Shown piece by piece: positions 31,401 through 55,693 of a stretch of 64,000 nucleotides of DNA (the first letter of the stretch is position 1; the number at the start of each line of letters is the position of its first letter). The position numbers and the translations under genes were made by a program. The stretch comes from Diploscapter coronatus (Eukaryota > Nematoda > Chromadorea > Rhabditida > Rhabditidae), in the NCBI GenBank assembly GCA_964036155.1, contig OZ038422.1, forward strand, positions 84,033,201 to 84,097,200, written 5' to 3'. The notes below the pieces were generated by a model, which saw nothing but the letters and a program-made list of their open reading frames with translations, had not been told where the DNA came from and did no database searches.

Positions 31401-33700
31401 GATGTGGACGTGCTTGTAGACGTCGATGTGGACGTGCTTGTAGACGTCGATGTGGACGTGCTTGTAGACGAGGATGTGGACGTGCTTGTAGACGTCGATG
31501 TGGATGTGCTTGTAGACGTTGCTGAATTCCAATATTGAACTAGTTGTATCTGTAGCATCTATCGTTAAAACTGATACAGCCACTACGTTGTTTTGCTGCC
31601 TATTACGATCGTAAAATATATTCAAGAAACAGGGAGAGAAGGAGTATGATGCGAGACTTTCGTAAAAACGTGCGCTTTATCATTTCGCGATTTAATGAAA
31701 TATTATAATTTATAAACCTACTTGTAGATAGAAAAGGTGGAGGAGGCGGCTTTACATCTGTCACATTCGTGTTAGTGGCTCGGAATTGCAGCACGAACGT
31801 GGCGCTGATTGTGCCTGTGTAGGCAACGATTGGAGTGGTAGCCAGAGGGCTTGAAGAAGACAAGCCATTCCATGCATCAGAACACACACTGAATTATCGG
31901 TAAATTATATCTGACAGTATTCATCTACGTCATTTACCGAGGATTTGCGAGCTGCTGATTCGACTGGTATTTCAATTCGAGTCCAAAATCTCTGCAGCCT
32001 GGTGAGAATGTCGTTTGAGTGCTTGAGAAGCTGACATACTGGAATTGCACATAGGAATAACCTGCGGGCTTCTAAACGAAAAAATAAAGTTTACATGCTG
32101 TAAAATGGCGAGTCTGATTAACACACCACAATCCAGTATGTCTTTGTGGAATATGGTCCAGGTTCTGCGAGTGATGCACTTCCAGTGATGGTGACTGTTA
32201 AGGATGTCCACGAAGTTGTGGCAGTCAATTGTTGGCCTCCATCAGCGGGCTGAAAGAAAATAGAAGATGGACTATTCGGTTAGACAAATCATTGTATTTG
32301 AGTTTTAGAATCTCGAAAAGTTGGGAGGTAATAGACGATGATTGTCACCATTCTTTTCTCTTTTTTCAAAACACTGCTCGATGAAAAATATCTAAGCAGA
32401 TCATACATCCGAATTTCATAATCTCAACATCCTACCCGTGTATTGCAGGTCGTTCCAGCATACCCGAGAGGGCAATTGCATGTGTTGCATGAACGAGTAT
32501 TCAGGATGCCCGAGTTAGTGCACGTGACCGTGGGATTTGGACAGCTGTCTAAATTGGGATTGTGAAGATTTGATCTTGCTTGCACTGATACTCACTATTG
32601 CAGTAGTAGAATTGATTTAGCATGTTCAAGTCATAGCTAGTGACAATCGGACCTCCCATTGTGTAGAAGTATGCATTATCTTTGGGCAGAATTGGATAGT
32701 CAGTCGAACCTTCGTATACAAACCTTAATGTATTTCGCTTGTCAACAATTTGTTCATAACATTGCCTACATATCATATGCCGAATGGATGACGGAGCCAA
32801 AATTGTAGCCAAGAAGATTTGTAGAATAAGTCGAATTTATCATCGCAAGACCATCAGTCATTGCAGGCTGAAAATAGCAAATCCATTTGAGTAAATATTT
32901 TACCATTGAAAGACATTGACAGAATTCGAATTTATGTTGATGAAATTGTCTCTATCGCTTCTGCGCTCCATTGTGTAGAAGCCAAGCACATGGAATATCG
33001 CTTTCGCAAAAGCACCGTCCTGAAACCAAACTATGAATTAGGTTGCATTACAAGAAATTTTTAAAGCAGAGATTGGGGAAGATTGAACGCTTTTGCTCAT
33101 TTGCTAGTTTATTATCAAATTATCAAGCAGGGATGTTCGAAGCTTTGTTTTTGTCTTCGAAAAATTTTAATTTCACTCTACGAACACCTCTGCTATGAAG
33201 GTGACAGTTTTATATTTCAAAGAGAACGTAATCAATGACTAACGTATATGCATTTGGATCCCATAGTTATTGTCTGTTCCCCGCCTTTGCAGCCGACATT
33301 CGATGACTCGCAAAAGTCAATTGTCGGATCGCTTACGATCTGAATTATTACGAGTTATTTAATCACGAATATAATATCGACTCACTTTTACTCTATTTCT
33401 CGCAGTCGCATTCACCACGAAGGATATGCAAGTCGATGGCTGGATGATTGACTTCATGACTCGATTAGCTAATGTCTGTTGTGCCGTTGCTGGAATTATG
33501 ATGGTTTTGACTCTAATTTAAGACGAAAAAAGAAATTACTCACTTAGACTTGGATCGAAATAATAGTAAACGTTATTCAGTCCCCATTTCCTAATCGTAA
33601 TACCGGCCTGTCGCTTGAGTCTCTCGTCGGCAGAGACGTTGGCAATCAGGAAGAGCAACAGAAGTTTGGAAGCAATTGAATATCCAAAAGTTTGACGCAT
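28473..33700 (-). CDS. Secreted astacin-like (pseudoprotease) - EGF - CUB - Ser/Thr linker - lectin protein, copy B
   Basis: Paralogue of the gene at 5198-17355 with the same exon plan. The start at 33700 opens the same signal peptide, and the astacin part has the same degenerate zinc motif (KAIFHVLGFYTM) and SVIHS instead of the Met-turn SxMHY. EGF is at about 32440-32550, and the CUB exons end at 31722. The linker exon (from 31521) is expanded by a minisatellite into a long Ser/Thr tract. Its old donor GTAAGT is now CTAAGT, but a GTCCAG six codons upstream keeps phase. The adjacent lectin cassette is damaged: an extra base near 29722 shifts the FEIWIG exon, and its donor at 29603 reads AT instead of GT. 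The stop at 28473 is intact. The product may end in the Ser/Thr tail or use the cassette at 25063-27749. Confidence 0.7.
28561..28661. repeat. MITE-like hairpin, GACACCGG family, second copy
   Basis: TCATAGAAAGACACCGG at one end and CCGGTCTTTTTCTACGA at the other, with an internal extra ACACCGG. It is the inverted orientation of 20671-20753. Confidence 0.65.
31375..31521 (-). repeat. Coding minisatellite of the Ser/Thr linker
   Basis: About a dozen 12-bp units of the type GACGTGCTTGTA / GACGTCGATGTG (plus-strand spelling) encode alternating Ser-Thr on the minus strand. Copy A has only about three units (8080-8120). The length change is a multiple of three and keeps frame. Such linkers are usually O-glycosylated spacers; that is inference here. 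Confidence 0.85.
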
Positions 33701-33929
33701 CTGAATTATTGTTTATCATAAAATGCCTAGAAATTGACAGTAGTTTGCATTCTCCTGCATATTTTAGAACAAACAAAATGATCAACGACAACCCGTTCGA
33801 AAGTCGCTATTTTCAAAAGCACGCAATGCGCAGTTTTCGATAGAAACATCGGTTTGGAAAAAGAAAAATTGTTTAATTCTTCTCAGAACCAGCTTGGTTT
33901 AAAACAGCTCTTAATTTCGAAAAATCACT

Positions 33930-35125
33930 TGCAGACCCTAATTGTGGGTTATACCACATAACCAAAAGTGACAATGTCAAAGAGGTAGATGCAAGATTTT
34001 GCTGAAAAAGAGATCTCTAGACGCGACAGTCACGAGCGAAGCCTTCTAGCAAATATGATATATAAAAAGATATTGATAAAGCCTCAGAGTTTCACATCAC
34101 TCCGAGGAGTGGTGAACAAATTCTCGCTTTACAATACGACGGTATTCCTGCCTGTAGGTTGCATAGACTGATATTGACAACAGTCTCATAGGAATTTTTA
34201 TATCGGGCTCGAAAATGTTTCGATGATACTTATTAATCTGACCAACAAAACGAATGTCGGTAAAGTTGAGATGACACGAGTGATGTCTGCATTAAAATCA
34301 TACACGCAATTCAACATTCACGTGAAGAGAGACAATAGATCGGCCAAAATTTATTCATTTCATCATTGTCGGCGATTAATCCGTCTGACAGTCAGCAAAA
34401 TTTCACTTATTGCACCACATCTTATTTGCATACCACAGTTAGCACACAATTCATTGAATGATGTCTGATGTCGTTTCTTACTATCGATGAGATTTCTCTG
34501 TGATAGTTTTGTTTCTTAAAACCATTTCACAAGGGAAGACTAGTAAAATATGAAGAAAAGTGAACAATGCGCATGTAGCGGATAGGAACAGGCAAAATCC
34601 AGAAACTAATTCTGTCTAATCGACTGATGGTATATAAATGCTTGAGAGCCAAACGACTTGTCAATAAGTAATGAGATTATATCACTGAATGTAATGTACT
34701 AATTTCTCTTATAAATTCTGATAAAAATAGCCGCATTATATTGTATACTTTTTATTTCTATTTTTAAATCTCGTATCGATTGATGATTGATGGATGCGAA
34801 ATCTGGGAGTTGTCATCTTCTCTGATTGTCTGCAAAATCTATCACTGAAAGAGACGTCAGATGTGATGGTTAATTATTCATGCGACGTCCCTCCTACGTG
34901 AAAATTGGCATGGAGAGCTTATTTCAGAGAGACGAAAAGAAACAGAATCTCCTAGTTGTTTCGGTGCTCAACGAGATAGCACGGTAGAGAAGTTGAAAAG
35001 GATAATCTTTCGCCGAAAAATGGAATTTATGATTTGGTTTTCTGACAAGAGTCGCAAGCTTGGTCACATTTTCACTAGAAAGATACAAATTTCAATAATT
35101 AAATTGAGCTGTAGTATTTTAAACT
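33930..35125. repeat. Upstream region and R-block of astacin-like copy B
   Basis: It corresponds to 17585-18265 plus 19494-19990 in a single run without the mariner. The target dinucleotide TA is uninterrupted near 34605. No gene is called. It serves here as the outgroup proving the mariner insertion. Confidence 0.75.
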
Positions 35126-35280
35126 GAAATAATTTATTTTTAATAGTCTTGCTTATGGCGCTGAATTTTATTCGGCTTTTTTAATTTTTGGTGCTGATAG
35201 TTTGAATTTATTCAACTGCATTTAAAAATTTAATTTTCTGGTAATGACATTGTCGAAAGTAATGATGAGTAAATGACAGG

Positions 35281-35366
35281 ATCAGGGCTGTCTGAAGTTC
35301 GAAAAAATCGAACTTTAACTGAACTGAACTTCCAGACAGTTCGAAGTTCAGTTCGTACAACCCTGG
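35281..35366. repeat. Small palindrome with CAGGG ends next to the Hsp70-kelch gene
   Basis: CAGGGCTGTCTGAAGTTCG... to ...CGTACAACCCTGG with inner inverted TTCGAAGTTCAGTTC / GAACTGAACTT. A partial copy (CAGGGCTGTCTGAAGTTCG followed by TCGAACTTTAACT) is at 38897-38940 on the other side of the gene, in the same orientation. Confidence 0.6.
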
Positions 35367-35527
35367 TTAAAAGGAATATTTATTTCAGTTGTAATTATTT
35401 AGTATATTTATTGTATATCTTTGAGTTGTTTTAACATGTTTATTGAAATTTTTAATAATAGTTAAATAAAGATGAAATTCATAAAATATAATATGCAAAA
35501 TAAAAGGGTACATGGTATTAAACTGGA

Positions 35528-36657
35528 TTATTTCAATTTTAGTTTTTCCACTTCTCGCCATTTATTCGTTTGTGGATCGTATTCTTCAATGATATTACAG
35601 AAGTTTATCGGCCAGTATAAACCATTATTTCTTTTCTCAGAATTTTGAAATCTAAGTTGATAAATATTTGGTATAAAGATATGCAAAATCTCAGCTCACC
35701 CTCCGATTGCATACAATTTCCCATTAGCGACAATGAGTGAATGATGCCTTCTTGTATAATTCATATCAGCGATTCGAGAAATTCGATTGTCAACTGGAGC
35801 TGAGGGGTCGAAACACAGACAGGATTTTAATACATTATAACCACCACTAAATATATAATAATATATTATTTATCATACAAAATGAACGACTCCCATCCTC
35901 CAGCTATGTAAATTCTTCCATTTAGCGATGCAACTCCGAAAAGACATTGTTTTTCTGGAATATTTCCAATTTCAATCCATTCCCGTTCATCGTCTGATAA
36001 TCGATATATCTTATTATTCTTAAGCCTATCAATAACTGAATATCCATAATTATAATAATGAATATGTTATAATGTAACCGTATAAAATTTCATTGCATGT
36101 TATTGTTTGAGCACAATTAATTGGAAGATGAAATGCAGGTGCTATTTGCCATGTTCCATCTATTAAAACCTGAATTAATTATTTCATGGACTTTTATTCG
36201 ATCTTCTTACATCAACTCGATTCGTATCTTCCTCTGTTATAGGATCCTCTCCACCCAAATAATACAATTTTCCTTTGCAATAAACCACAGATGCAGCCCT
36301 ACGCCATTCAGGAGGATCTGGGCCTGTAAAATTCTTTGAATCGATCATTCACGAATTTGTTGATAAGACCTCTTGAAATTTGTCTAGTGTTTAAGTCAAA
36401 TATTTCAAAATTCTTCTCTAATGAGTTAATTCCGCAAATCTGAAGTCCAAGAAATTATTTAAAAAATAACAAACATAAGAATTTACTTTATTCTGCGTAG
36501 TTGCTACTTCATGTGACGCATAACAATTATGAAATTTTGCAATCTCTTCGACTGAGCGGGTATATGAATTGAACAAGCATATTCTTCCTTCATTATTATA
36601 ATTATTTCGATGATAAACTAAATTATTATGAATCGTTTCAAGTCTCTTACTTAGCTT
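35528..36657 (-). CDS. Kelch-repeat reading frame directly continuing the Hsp70-like frame
   Basis: At least four kelch motifs: RICLFNSYTR...NKxxICG, WRRAASVVYCKGKLYYLGG, CLFGVASLNGRIYIAGG and RRHHSLIVANGKLYAIGG, ending EYDPQTNKWREVEKLKLK with TAA at 35528-35530. Short introns (47-50 bp, GTAAAT...TTCAG type) join in phase throughout. The first exon begins immediately after the TGA in the same frame as the Hsp70 part and has no Met before its donor at about 36491. A separate kelch gene would therefore have no obvious start. No BTB domain is present. Options are TGA readthrough, a recent stop mutation in an Hsp70-kelch fusion, or a missed start exon. A kelch propeller is a protein-binding module. 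Confidence 0.7.
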
Positions 36658-38554
36658 TCAACATAACTTCTTACAATAAAACAAAATTTCATACGAATTA
36701 TTGACATTCCAGGATAATTCAACCATTGTATTATTAATCAATGGAATTTGTTTTTTCTTCTAAAATATTATTTAGATATTCGCAGTATAATAAGTTCTAC
36801 CTCAATAGCATCAGCCAAAATAGCTGCCCCAAATACGACGGCTTTATCAGGGTTGATATTGAATTTTAATTTCTTCTGTCCAAATTTCATTTCCAATATA
36901 AATTTTATGGTGGGAATCCTTGTTGACCCACCGACCAATATCTGAATAAATAATTTAAGGGAGATATCCCCGATCAGAATGAAAGGGTTTTTTTTCGTGA
37001 TTATTTACTACGTGATCGATGTCATCTGTTCTAAGTTTAGCCATTTTAAGCGTATCATCAATTAGCTTGGATGTTTTTGTGTAGAGCTCCTCGCATAATT
37101 CATTAAACTTTATCTTCGTTAATTGCACATCTAAATCCAAATGGCAATCTGAACCGATGTCCAACTAAATTTTATAATTCGCTACTTCGATTATTTTAAT
37201 AATGCTAACATGAATATTATAAGAAGGAACATCGAAGGAGAGTGACTCTTTTGCCGATCTGCATTCGGTTCTTAGACGTTTAATCAAGCGCTTATTTCCA
37301 AAAATATCATTATTCGATAATTCCATATATTCTTGTAATACATAGTTCATAATTATTCTATCGAAATCCTGACCCCCTATTAAAATGCCAATTCAGGCAT
37401 ATTATGGAAAGAATATTAAATGTGGCCTTACCTAAATGCTTGTCTCCATAAACTGCTTGTATAGCGAGCTTTCCGACTTCAATTTTGCAGATGTTAATGT
37501 CAAGTGTGCCTGAAAGTTCATTGATACAGCTGTTCGATTGTTTGTTTCCAAATGATAACTATATACCTACCTCCACCGAAGTCGAATATCAGTATCTTTG
37601 AATCCTCTAACTTCTTGTCTTCATTGTACGCGATCGCAGCGGCTGTAGGCTCTTTAATTAGCATCTTTAACTCGAGTCCAGCCATTTCTATCGCTCGTTT
37701 CAATGCGTCTTTTTGGTTGTTTTGGAAGAATGCAGGAATCGCGACAACAGCCCCTATTATTGGTTTTCCCATGTAATTCTAAGAGATAAGTGTTAAATTG
37801 ATAAATAGGTATTGTTTGAATATCGAACTTCTGCTATTAATTTAAGTTTTCGTAGAATATCAGCTGACACCTCTTCCGGCGAAATAAATCGCTCTTTTTC
37901 AGTGCCTCTATTCAGGACATAGCCTACTGATTCCTAAGATATTATTTTGTTACAATGAAAAATTAATGTAACACATTTCTTGTATCCAAATCGAATGTCC
38001 ATAGTAAGCGATTCTCCGCAATCGGCAGATCATACATAAATTCCCAGCCGAGAAGTCTTTTCGAATCTACAAAATCAATCCGAAAAATAAGGTAGCACTT
38101 TGGACATTATTGAGTCCAAAATCTGGGAGGTCGAAAATGACGAGAAAAAGAATGATTTTAGTTAGTCTCTCATTTTCGATAGAAACACCGAGTTTCTTGA
38201 CAAAAATCACATCGTCAATTACAAGAGAGCACTCCGTCAAATACTAGTTATCAAAAAATAGCCGTGCATCACTTTTCGCCTCCTGGATACGGACTAAAAG
38301 ATACGAACCGTACAGAACTCGTGAGAGATCAGGATAGTTCAGTGCATGATTGCCGACTAATATTTCGTTATTATCCCCATATGACACAATCGATGGTGTA
38401 AAATCTTTGCCTGAATATAAATTACAATGGAAAGAGTAGATAGAAATTTCATAATTGATTTACCTTCTTCATTGTAAATGATTATAGGCTTTCCATTTTC
38501 GACGATTGCAATGCACGAATATGTCGTTCCCAAATCGATGCCGATATAGACCAT
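36658..38554 (-). CDS. Hsp70-like ATPase domain protein without a substrate-binding domain
   Basis: Starts MVYIGIDLGTTYSCIA at 38554 and runs through KRLLGWEF, AVVAIPAFFQNNQK, EPTAAAIAY, FDFGGG, HLGGQDFDR, RLRTECRSAKE, ILVGGSTRIP and INPDKAVVFGAA. These are all the landmarks of the Hsp70 nucleotide-binding domain, about 380 residues, in roughly nine exons. The 40-60 bp introns near the 3' end are typical of the locus. After the last ATPase helix there is no DVTPLSLG or peptide-binding domain. About 33 further codons lead to TGA at 36658-36660, and the same frame then stays open into kelch repeats. There is no signal peptide and no ER or organelle signal, so it is probably cytosolic. It is divergent from canonical Hsp70. 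It is absent from the matching place in the other duplicate, so it was inserted after the duplication or lost there. See the kelch entry for the join. Confidence 0.8.
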
Positions 38555-40116
38555 TTTTATTTTTAAAATAAAAAATTTGTACTGATTTAGCAAATAAATT
38601 CTGCATTCATGCGCAGGTAAATAAAAAAAATCAATAATCATTAGGAGTAAAAAAGCAAGCTTTTATTAAATGAAAATTGATAAGAGAATAGTGATGTCGA
38701 ATATTTTGCGAGAAATCTTATCATAACATAATAATCTAGACAAATAATTGAGAATTAAAATAAAAATTAAGGGATTTTTAATTAGTTGAACAATAATCTG
38801 TTCAATTTTGAATGCTATCCAAAATATCATCTCGCATTCAAATACAATAAGCTCAGGAGGAAGAGAGTAAGAAGTTTTCATTTTAATGAATATTAAAGCA
38901 GGGCTGTCTGAAGTTCGAAAAAAGTCGAACTTTAACTTAAATCAGAATATGGTAATTTGAGAAAAAAATGAATATTGAAAAAAGTAAACATAATCTTCCT
39001 TCTTAGGGTAATGATTTAGAAGTGAATGTAGCCTTATTTAAGTGACATACCAAGTCGAGATTCCGTATCGAAAATATATAAATTGAAATTAAAAATAAGC
39101 GAGGAATAAAACTAACTAGAACCACCTTTCAATTTCAGACGTTTTTGTAAAATATTTATTCACTGAATGAAATCTATGAGTACAAATTAAGACATAGTCC
39201 CGCTGAAGTAGTCAAAAACTGACAGACACACAGACAAACCATTGTGTCGGCCGGATTGAGGTTTAGCGTGCGGATGAAGATACGCAATAGCGCGTAAGTC
39301 AAGGTACGCAGAGTAATGCGCAGAATAGTCGAAAAGACGATGAAAAAAAAAGCATTGAAAGTCGACGATTAATCTGCGCCTAACTGAGTACTCTCGTTTA
39401 CGCGCTATCACGTATTTTCGTTCGCACTTTACTCGATTTAACTGATACAATATATCGCTGCTGTCTTCACTCGAATTGTGTTTTAAAGATAAAATTTAAA
39501 AATATCAACAAATTTAAAAATACTAGAAACTAAGAAAACATTAACGAGTAAGTACCACCACTTTACCTAGGATTTTAATCTCAGACCTAGTAGCTACGAG
39601 AATAAACCATTGCTAGATTACAAACTAACATCTCATGAGGATGAGTGTTAAGCTCGTTCACAGTCTGTGTGAATAAAATGGCACGATGTTAGTATTTTTA
39701 GCAAATAATTTAAAGTTGTTTGAGCGAAAATTTTCATATTGTAGAAGTCATCTTACTCAACAAAAATAAAAATAGCATATTTTTGCACGCTGAAAAATAC
39801 GCTATGCTCATTTCGTCGAATAATTCAACACTAACAACACAGTTTTGAATCGTACCACTTTAAAATTGAAAATCCTTAAATTTGAAATAAAGTTAGAAAA
39901 TGATTATACTTCGAAGTAGGCGTATCGAATTGTGCTCAAAAATATGCAATTCCTAGATACATGCTCATCGCGATATGCTAGGTATTCTTTCTTCCTTCCA
40001 TTTCTCGAAAATAGTAGAGGAGTTACTAGCATTCATCAATAAAGCATATTTCTAGAGATGACATTTGAAGAACTAGTTCGATATTGTCATGATGTCAAAT
40101 CAGCTGCAAAATCTGC
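38555..40116. other. Intergenic: duplicated 3' flank of NNT with MITE-like repeats
   Basis: From about 39118 the sequence matches 21880-22878 and holds the second copies of the hairpins at 22018-22205 and 22443-22617. The part 38555-39117 shows only the partial CAGGG palindrome at 38897. No gene recognised. Confidence 0.55.
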
Positions 40117-48116
<8,000 letters not shown>

Positions 48117-49332
48117 CCTGGAAAAACATTGAATCTCAGCGTTTGTTATTTTTCGAATCTAGGATAATTTGTAACAAAATCTATAAAGAACAAATTGCAG
48201 AAATTTTGTCAATGGTCGCCTCATTCTTTCAGAGTTGAAACAAGGAAAGGGAAAATGTCCGCAGAAAATTCAGAGGAAAGTAAGCTATCAAAATGATAAA
48301 AATGGGTTTTTGAAAATTTCATCAAACATGAATAGTATTTTGGGTCAATGAAAAATCAGGATGAATGGATAGATTTAGGACAGAATAGGGTAAAGATCAT
48401 TTTAGCAGACTTTCATGTCTCGGAAAGAATATTTCAAGAATGGCAATTTTGGGAGAAATAAATGAATTATTGGCCGATCTAAGCATAAACTGACCTTGTC
48501 TCGCAGATTCAAGTTGCAAAGCTACTGACTCGGATTCCCGCTTTCCTGCAAAAGTGAATGAATCGAGAGCGACAGAGAAGGATGAAGAGAGAGAGAGAAA
48601 GAGAGAGTGCAAAGTGGGAGGGCAGAACTGCAAAGCAGAGAAAAAATAAACTGAAACAGAACGATGAAGACGCAGAGGAAGAGAAACAATGAAGAAAGAA
48701 AAGTGGCAAACTTCTACGAAATTGTACTCTATTCTCGATGGAGGATAAAAAGGCTAAAAATCGCTTTTTTGGAAAGTTCATAAAACATTTTTTTAATTGA
48801 TAAAAAAACTGCATAAACTTTCAAGATCGATGCTAGATGAAGTTTTTGAGGAATAAAAAATCAGGCGCATATCAAATTAGCCGAGTCATCCAATCTTTTC
48901 AAGGTTATTCTTTCAAAATTTAACAAACAAGGTTTTATTCTAAAAAAAAACGAAGAAACAAAACAAACCAATAACAACTCCAAGTTTGACAACATTTTCA
49001 GATGAAAAGAGGCAAATGCACCCCCTAGTTTCTATCTGGAAAATACCCAATCACTAGAAAAGGAAACGAACGGAGAGGGAAGGAAAAGATAGATCCACAC
49101 CAAAATGAATGATAAGAATAAGGAAGAAAGTAGGAGGGAGGAGCTCGAGTTATTTATCATCGGCAAATTCCAAATATCAAAACTTTGAACTGTATGTTGT
49201 TTATTCAGAAGAACAAAGCAGCATGCATTTCATCAAGATGGACTTTTCCCGAATAATAAACTCTTACTGGAAACAAGAGAAATTAGCGGAAAAACAAGCC
49301 AGAAAAAGAAGATATTGCAGTTGACTTGATAT
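48117..49332. other. Intergenic between KARS and NNT
   Basis: No coding sequence recognised. It contains a GA-rich stretch near 48540-48700 and presumably the NNT promoter and 5' untranslated region. Confidence 0.5.
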
Positions 49333-49338
49333 TTTATT
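49333..49338 (-). terminator. Poly(A) signal of lysyl-tRNA synthetase
   Basis: AATAAA on the minus strand, 32 bp past the KARS stop codon. Spacing and sequence fit a canonical cleavage signal. Confidence 0.7.
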
Positions 49339-49369
49339 GGGAGGAAGTAGGGGAAATTTGTTCCCCGAT

Positions 49370-54449
<5,080 letters not shown>

Positions 54450-55548
54450 CACACGGGTTGTTCAGCTACAGTCCAATTACTCAACCAGAAAATTTAGGCA
54501 GCAACCACTCGCAGAGCGGGAATTCCTAAAAAAAAAAACAAATGACCCATATAAGTCATCCGAAACGAATTATTTTCGTCATTTATAGCAGAAATGGAAT
54601 AAAATGATGAAAAATGATGCAAGGGAGAAAAGATTGCGAAACGTGGAGCAAATTAGCGACAATGCCTGGCGAATTTCCAAATTTATCTATCTGAAAGGAA
54701 GAAAGAAGAATGACGAAGAATTCGTCAGAAACCACATGTTTCCAAGAAGTAAAAATTAAAAAATAAGAAAGCACGAAAAGTCGGCCTAATTTTTCAAATT
54801 GAAGAAGAAAGGGGCACGAGGGGACATATTCAAATTAACAAAAGATGAAGCGCATCTAATTGAGAGTCTGATTGCAGACTAATTAACAATACTAATTAAC
54901 AGATAATTGACCAATTAACTCGAAAAAATAAATAAATTCCGCGAAATTTGGTACAGGCGCGAATTTCGCTTACTCAATGTTAGCCACTTGAGAGTTGTAA
55001 ATGCAGGTTGAAAATGCGCTGCAGGCGATTGACACATGGGCGAAAGGAGGAATTCGCAGAACACTGATAAGATTACACTATCAGTCATCATTTATCAATT
55101 ACCAACTCGCTCCAATTAAAATGATAGATAGGGATAAAATTTCGGGTCTATAAATCAATGAAGCAAATCAAAGAAAAAGTATTTTGAATGAACCAAACAT
55201 AGGTTTTTTCTTACAAAATAGATAAAACATCTTTATTTTGATAGGGCACATGAAGGATGTCAGCATTTATATAAGCTTCTAGACTGAAGTAACCGTAATC
55301 TAACTAAAAATTAGGGAAAATAGCGATCCCTGACCAAGTTGATTCTTAGGGTGCAATGCAAGTTTGAGAAATTTAATAATTAATAGTAAAAATGGCCATA
55401 CATCTAGTTTTCGAGAATAACCCGTAAATTTATTGACTTGGCATTCTTAATCGGGATGAAGTATGCTAATTTTATCAATTGTTAAGATGATAGTATCAAT
55501 CGTTTTCTAGAGAAATCTGTTATTCATTCGACAGTTTGTAAATGGCGT
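54450..55548. other. Intergenic between ABCB6 and KARS
   Basis: AT-rich, with no coding exon or RNA gene recognised. It should contain the promoter of the cytosolic KARS transcript. Confidence 0.5.
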
Positions 55549-55688
55549 AATGACGGAATGGTGAAACGCAAAAATGACGAAATGTTTCCTTTTTCTGCAC
55601 AAATTATGTCAATGTCCTTATTGTGTTCAGCCATTTTTTTACGCTTCGTCATTTCGCGTTATGCCATTCCGTCATTCGCGGGTTGTCA
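55549..55688. repeat. MITE-like hairpin at the 3' end of ABCB6
   Basis: GCGTAATGACGGAATGG...CGCAAAAATGACGAAATG on the left pairs with CGTCATTTCGCGTTATGCC...ATTCCGTCATTCGC on the right. It begins six bases beyond the transporter stop codon (55694), so it probably lies in the 3' untranslated region. Confidence 0.65.
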
Positions 55689-55693
55689 TTCAT

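Noticed and set aside
31332..31625. 97-codon frame reading VYKHVHID repeats
   Set aside because: It is the shadow of the Ser/Thr minisatellite in another frame. Only the Ser/Thr frame matches copy A and the splice phase from the CUB exon.
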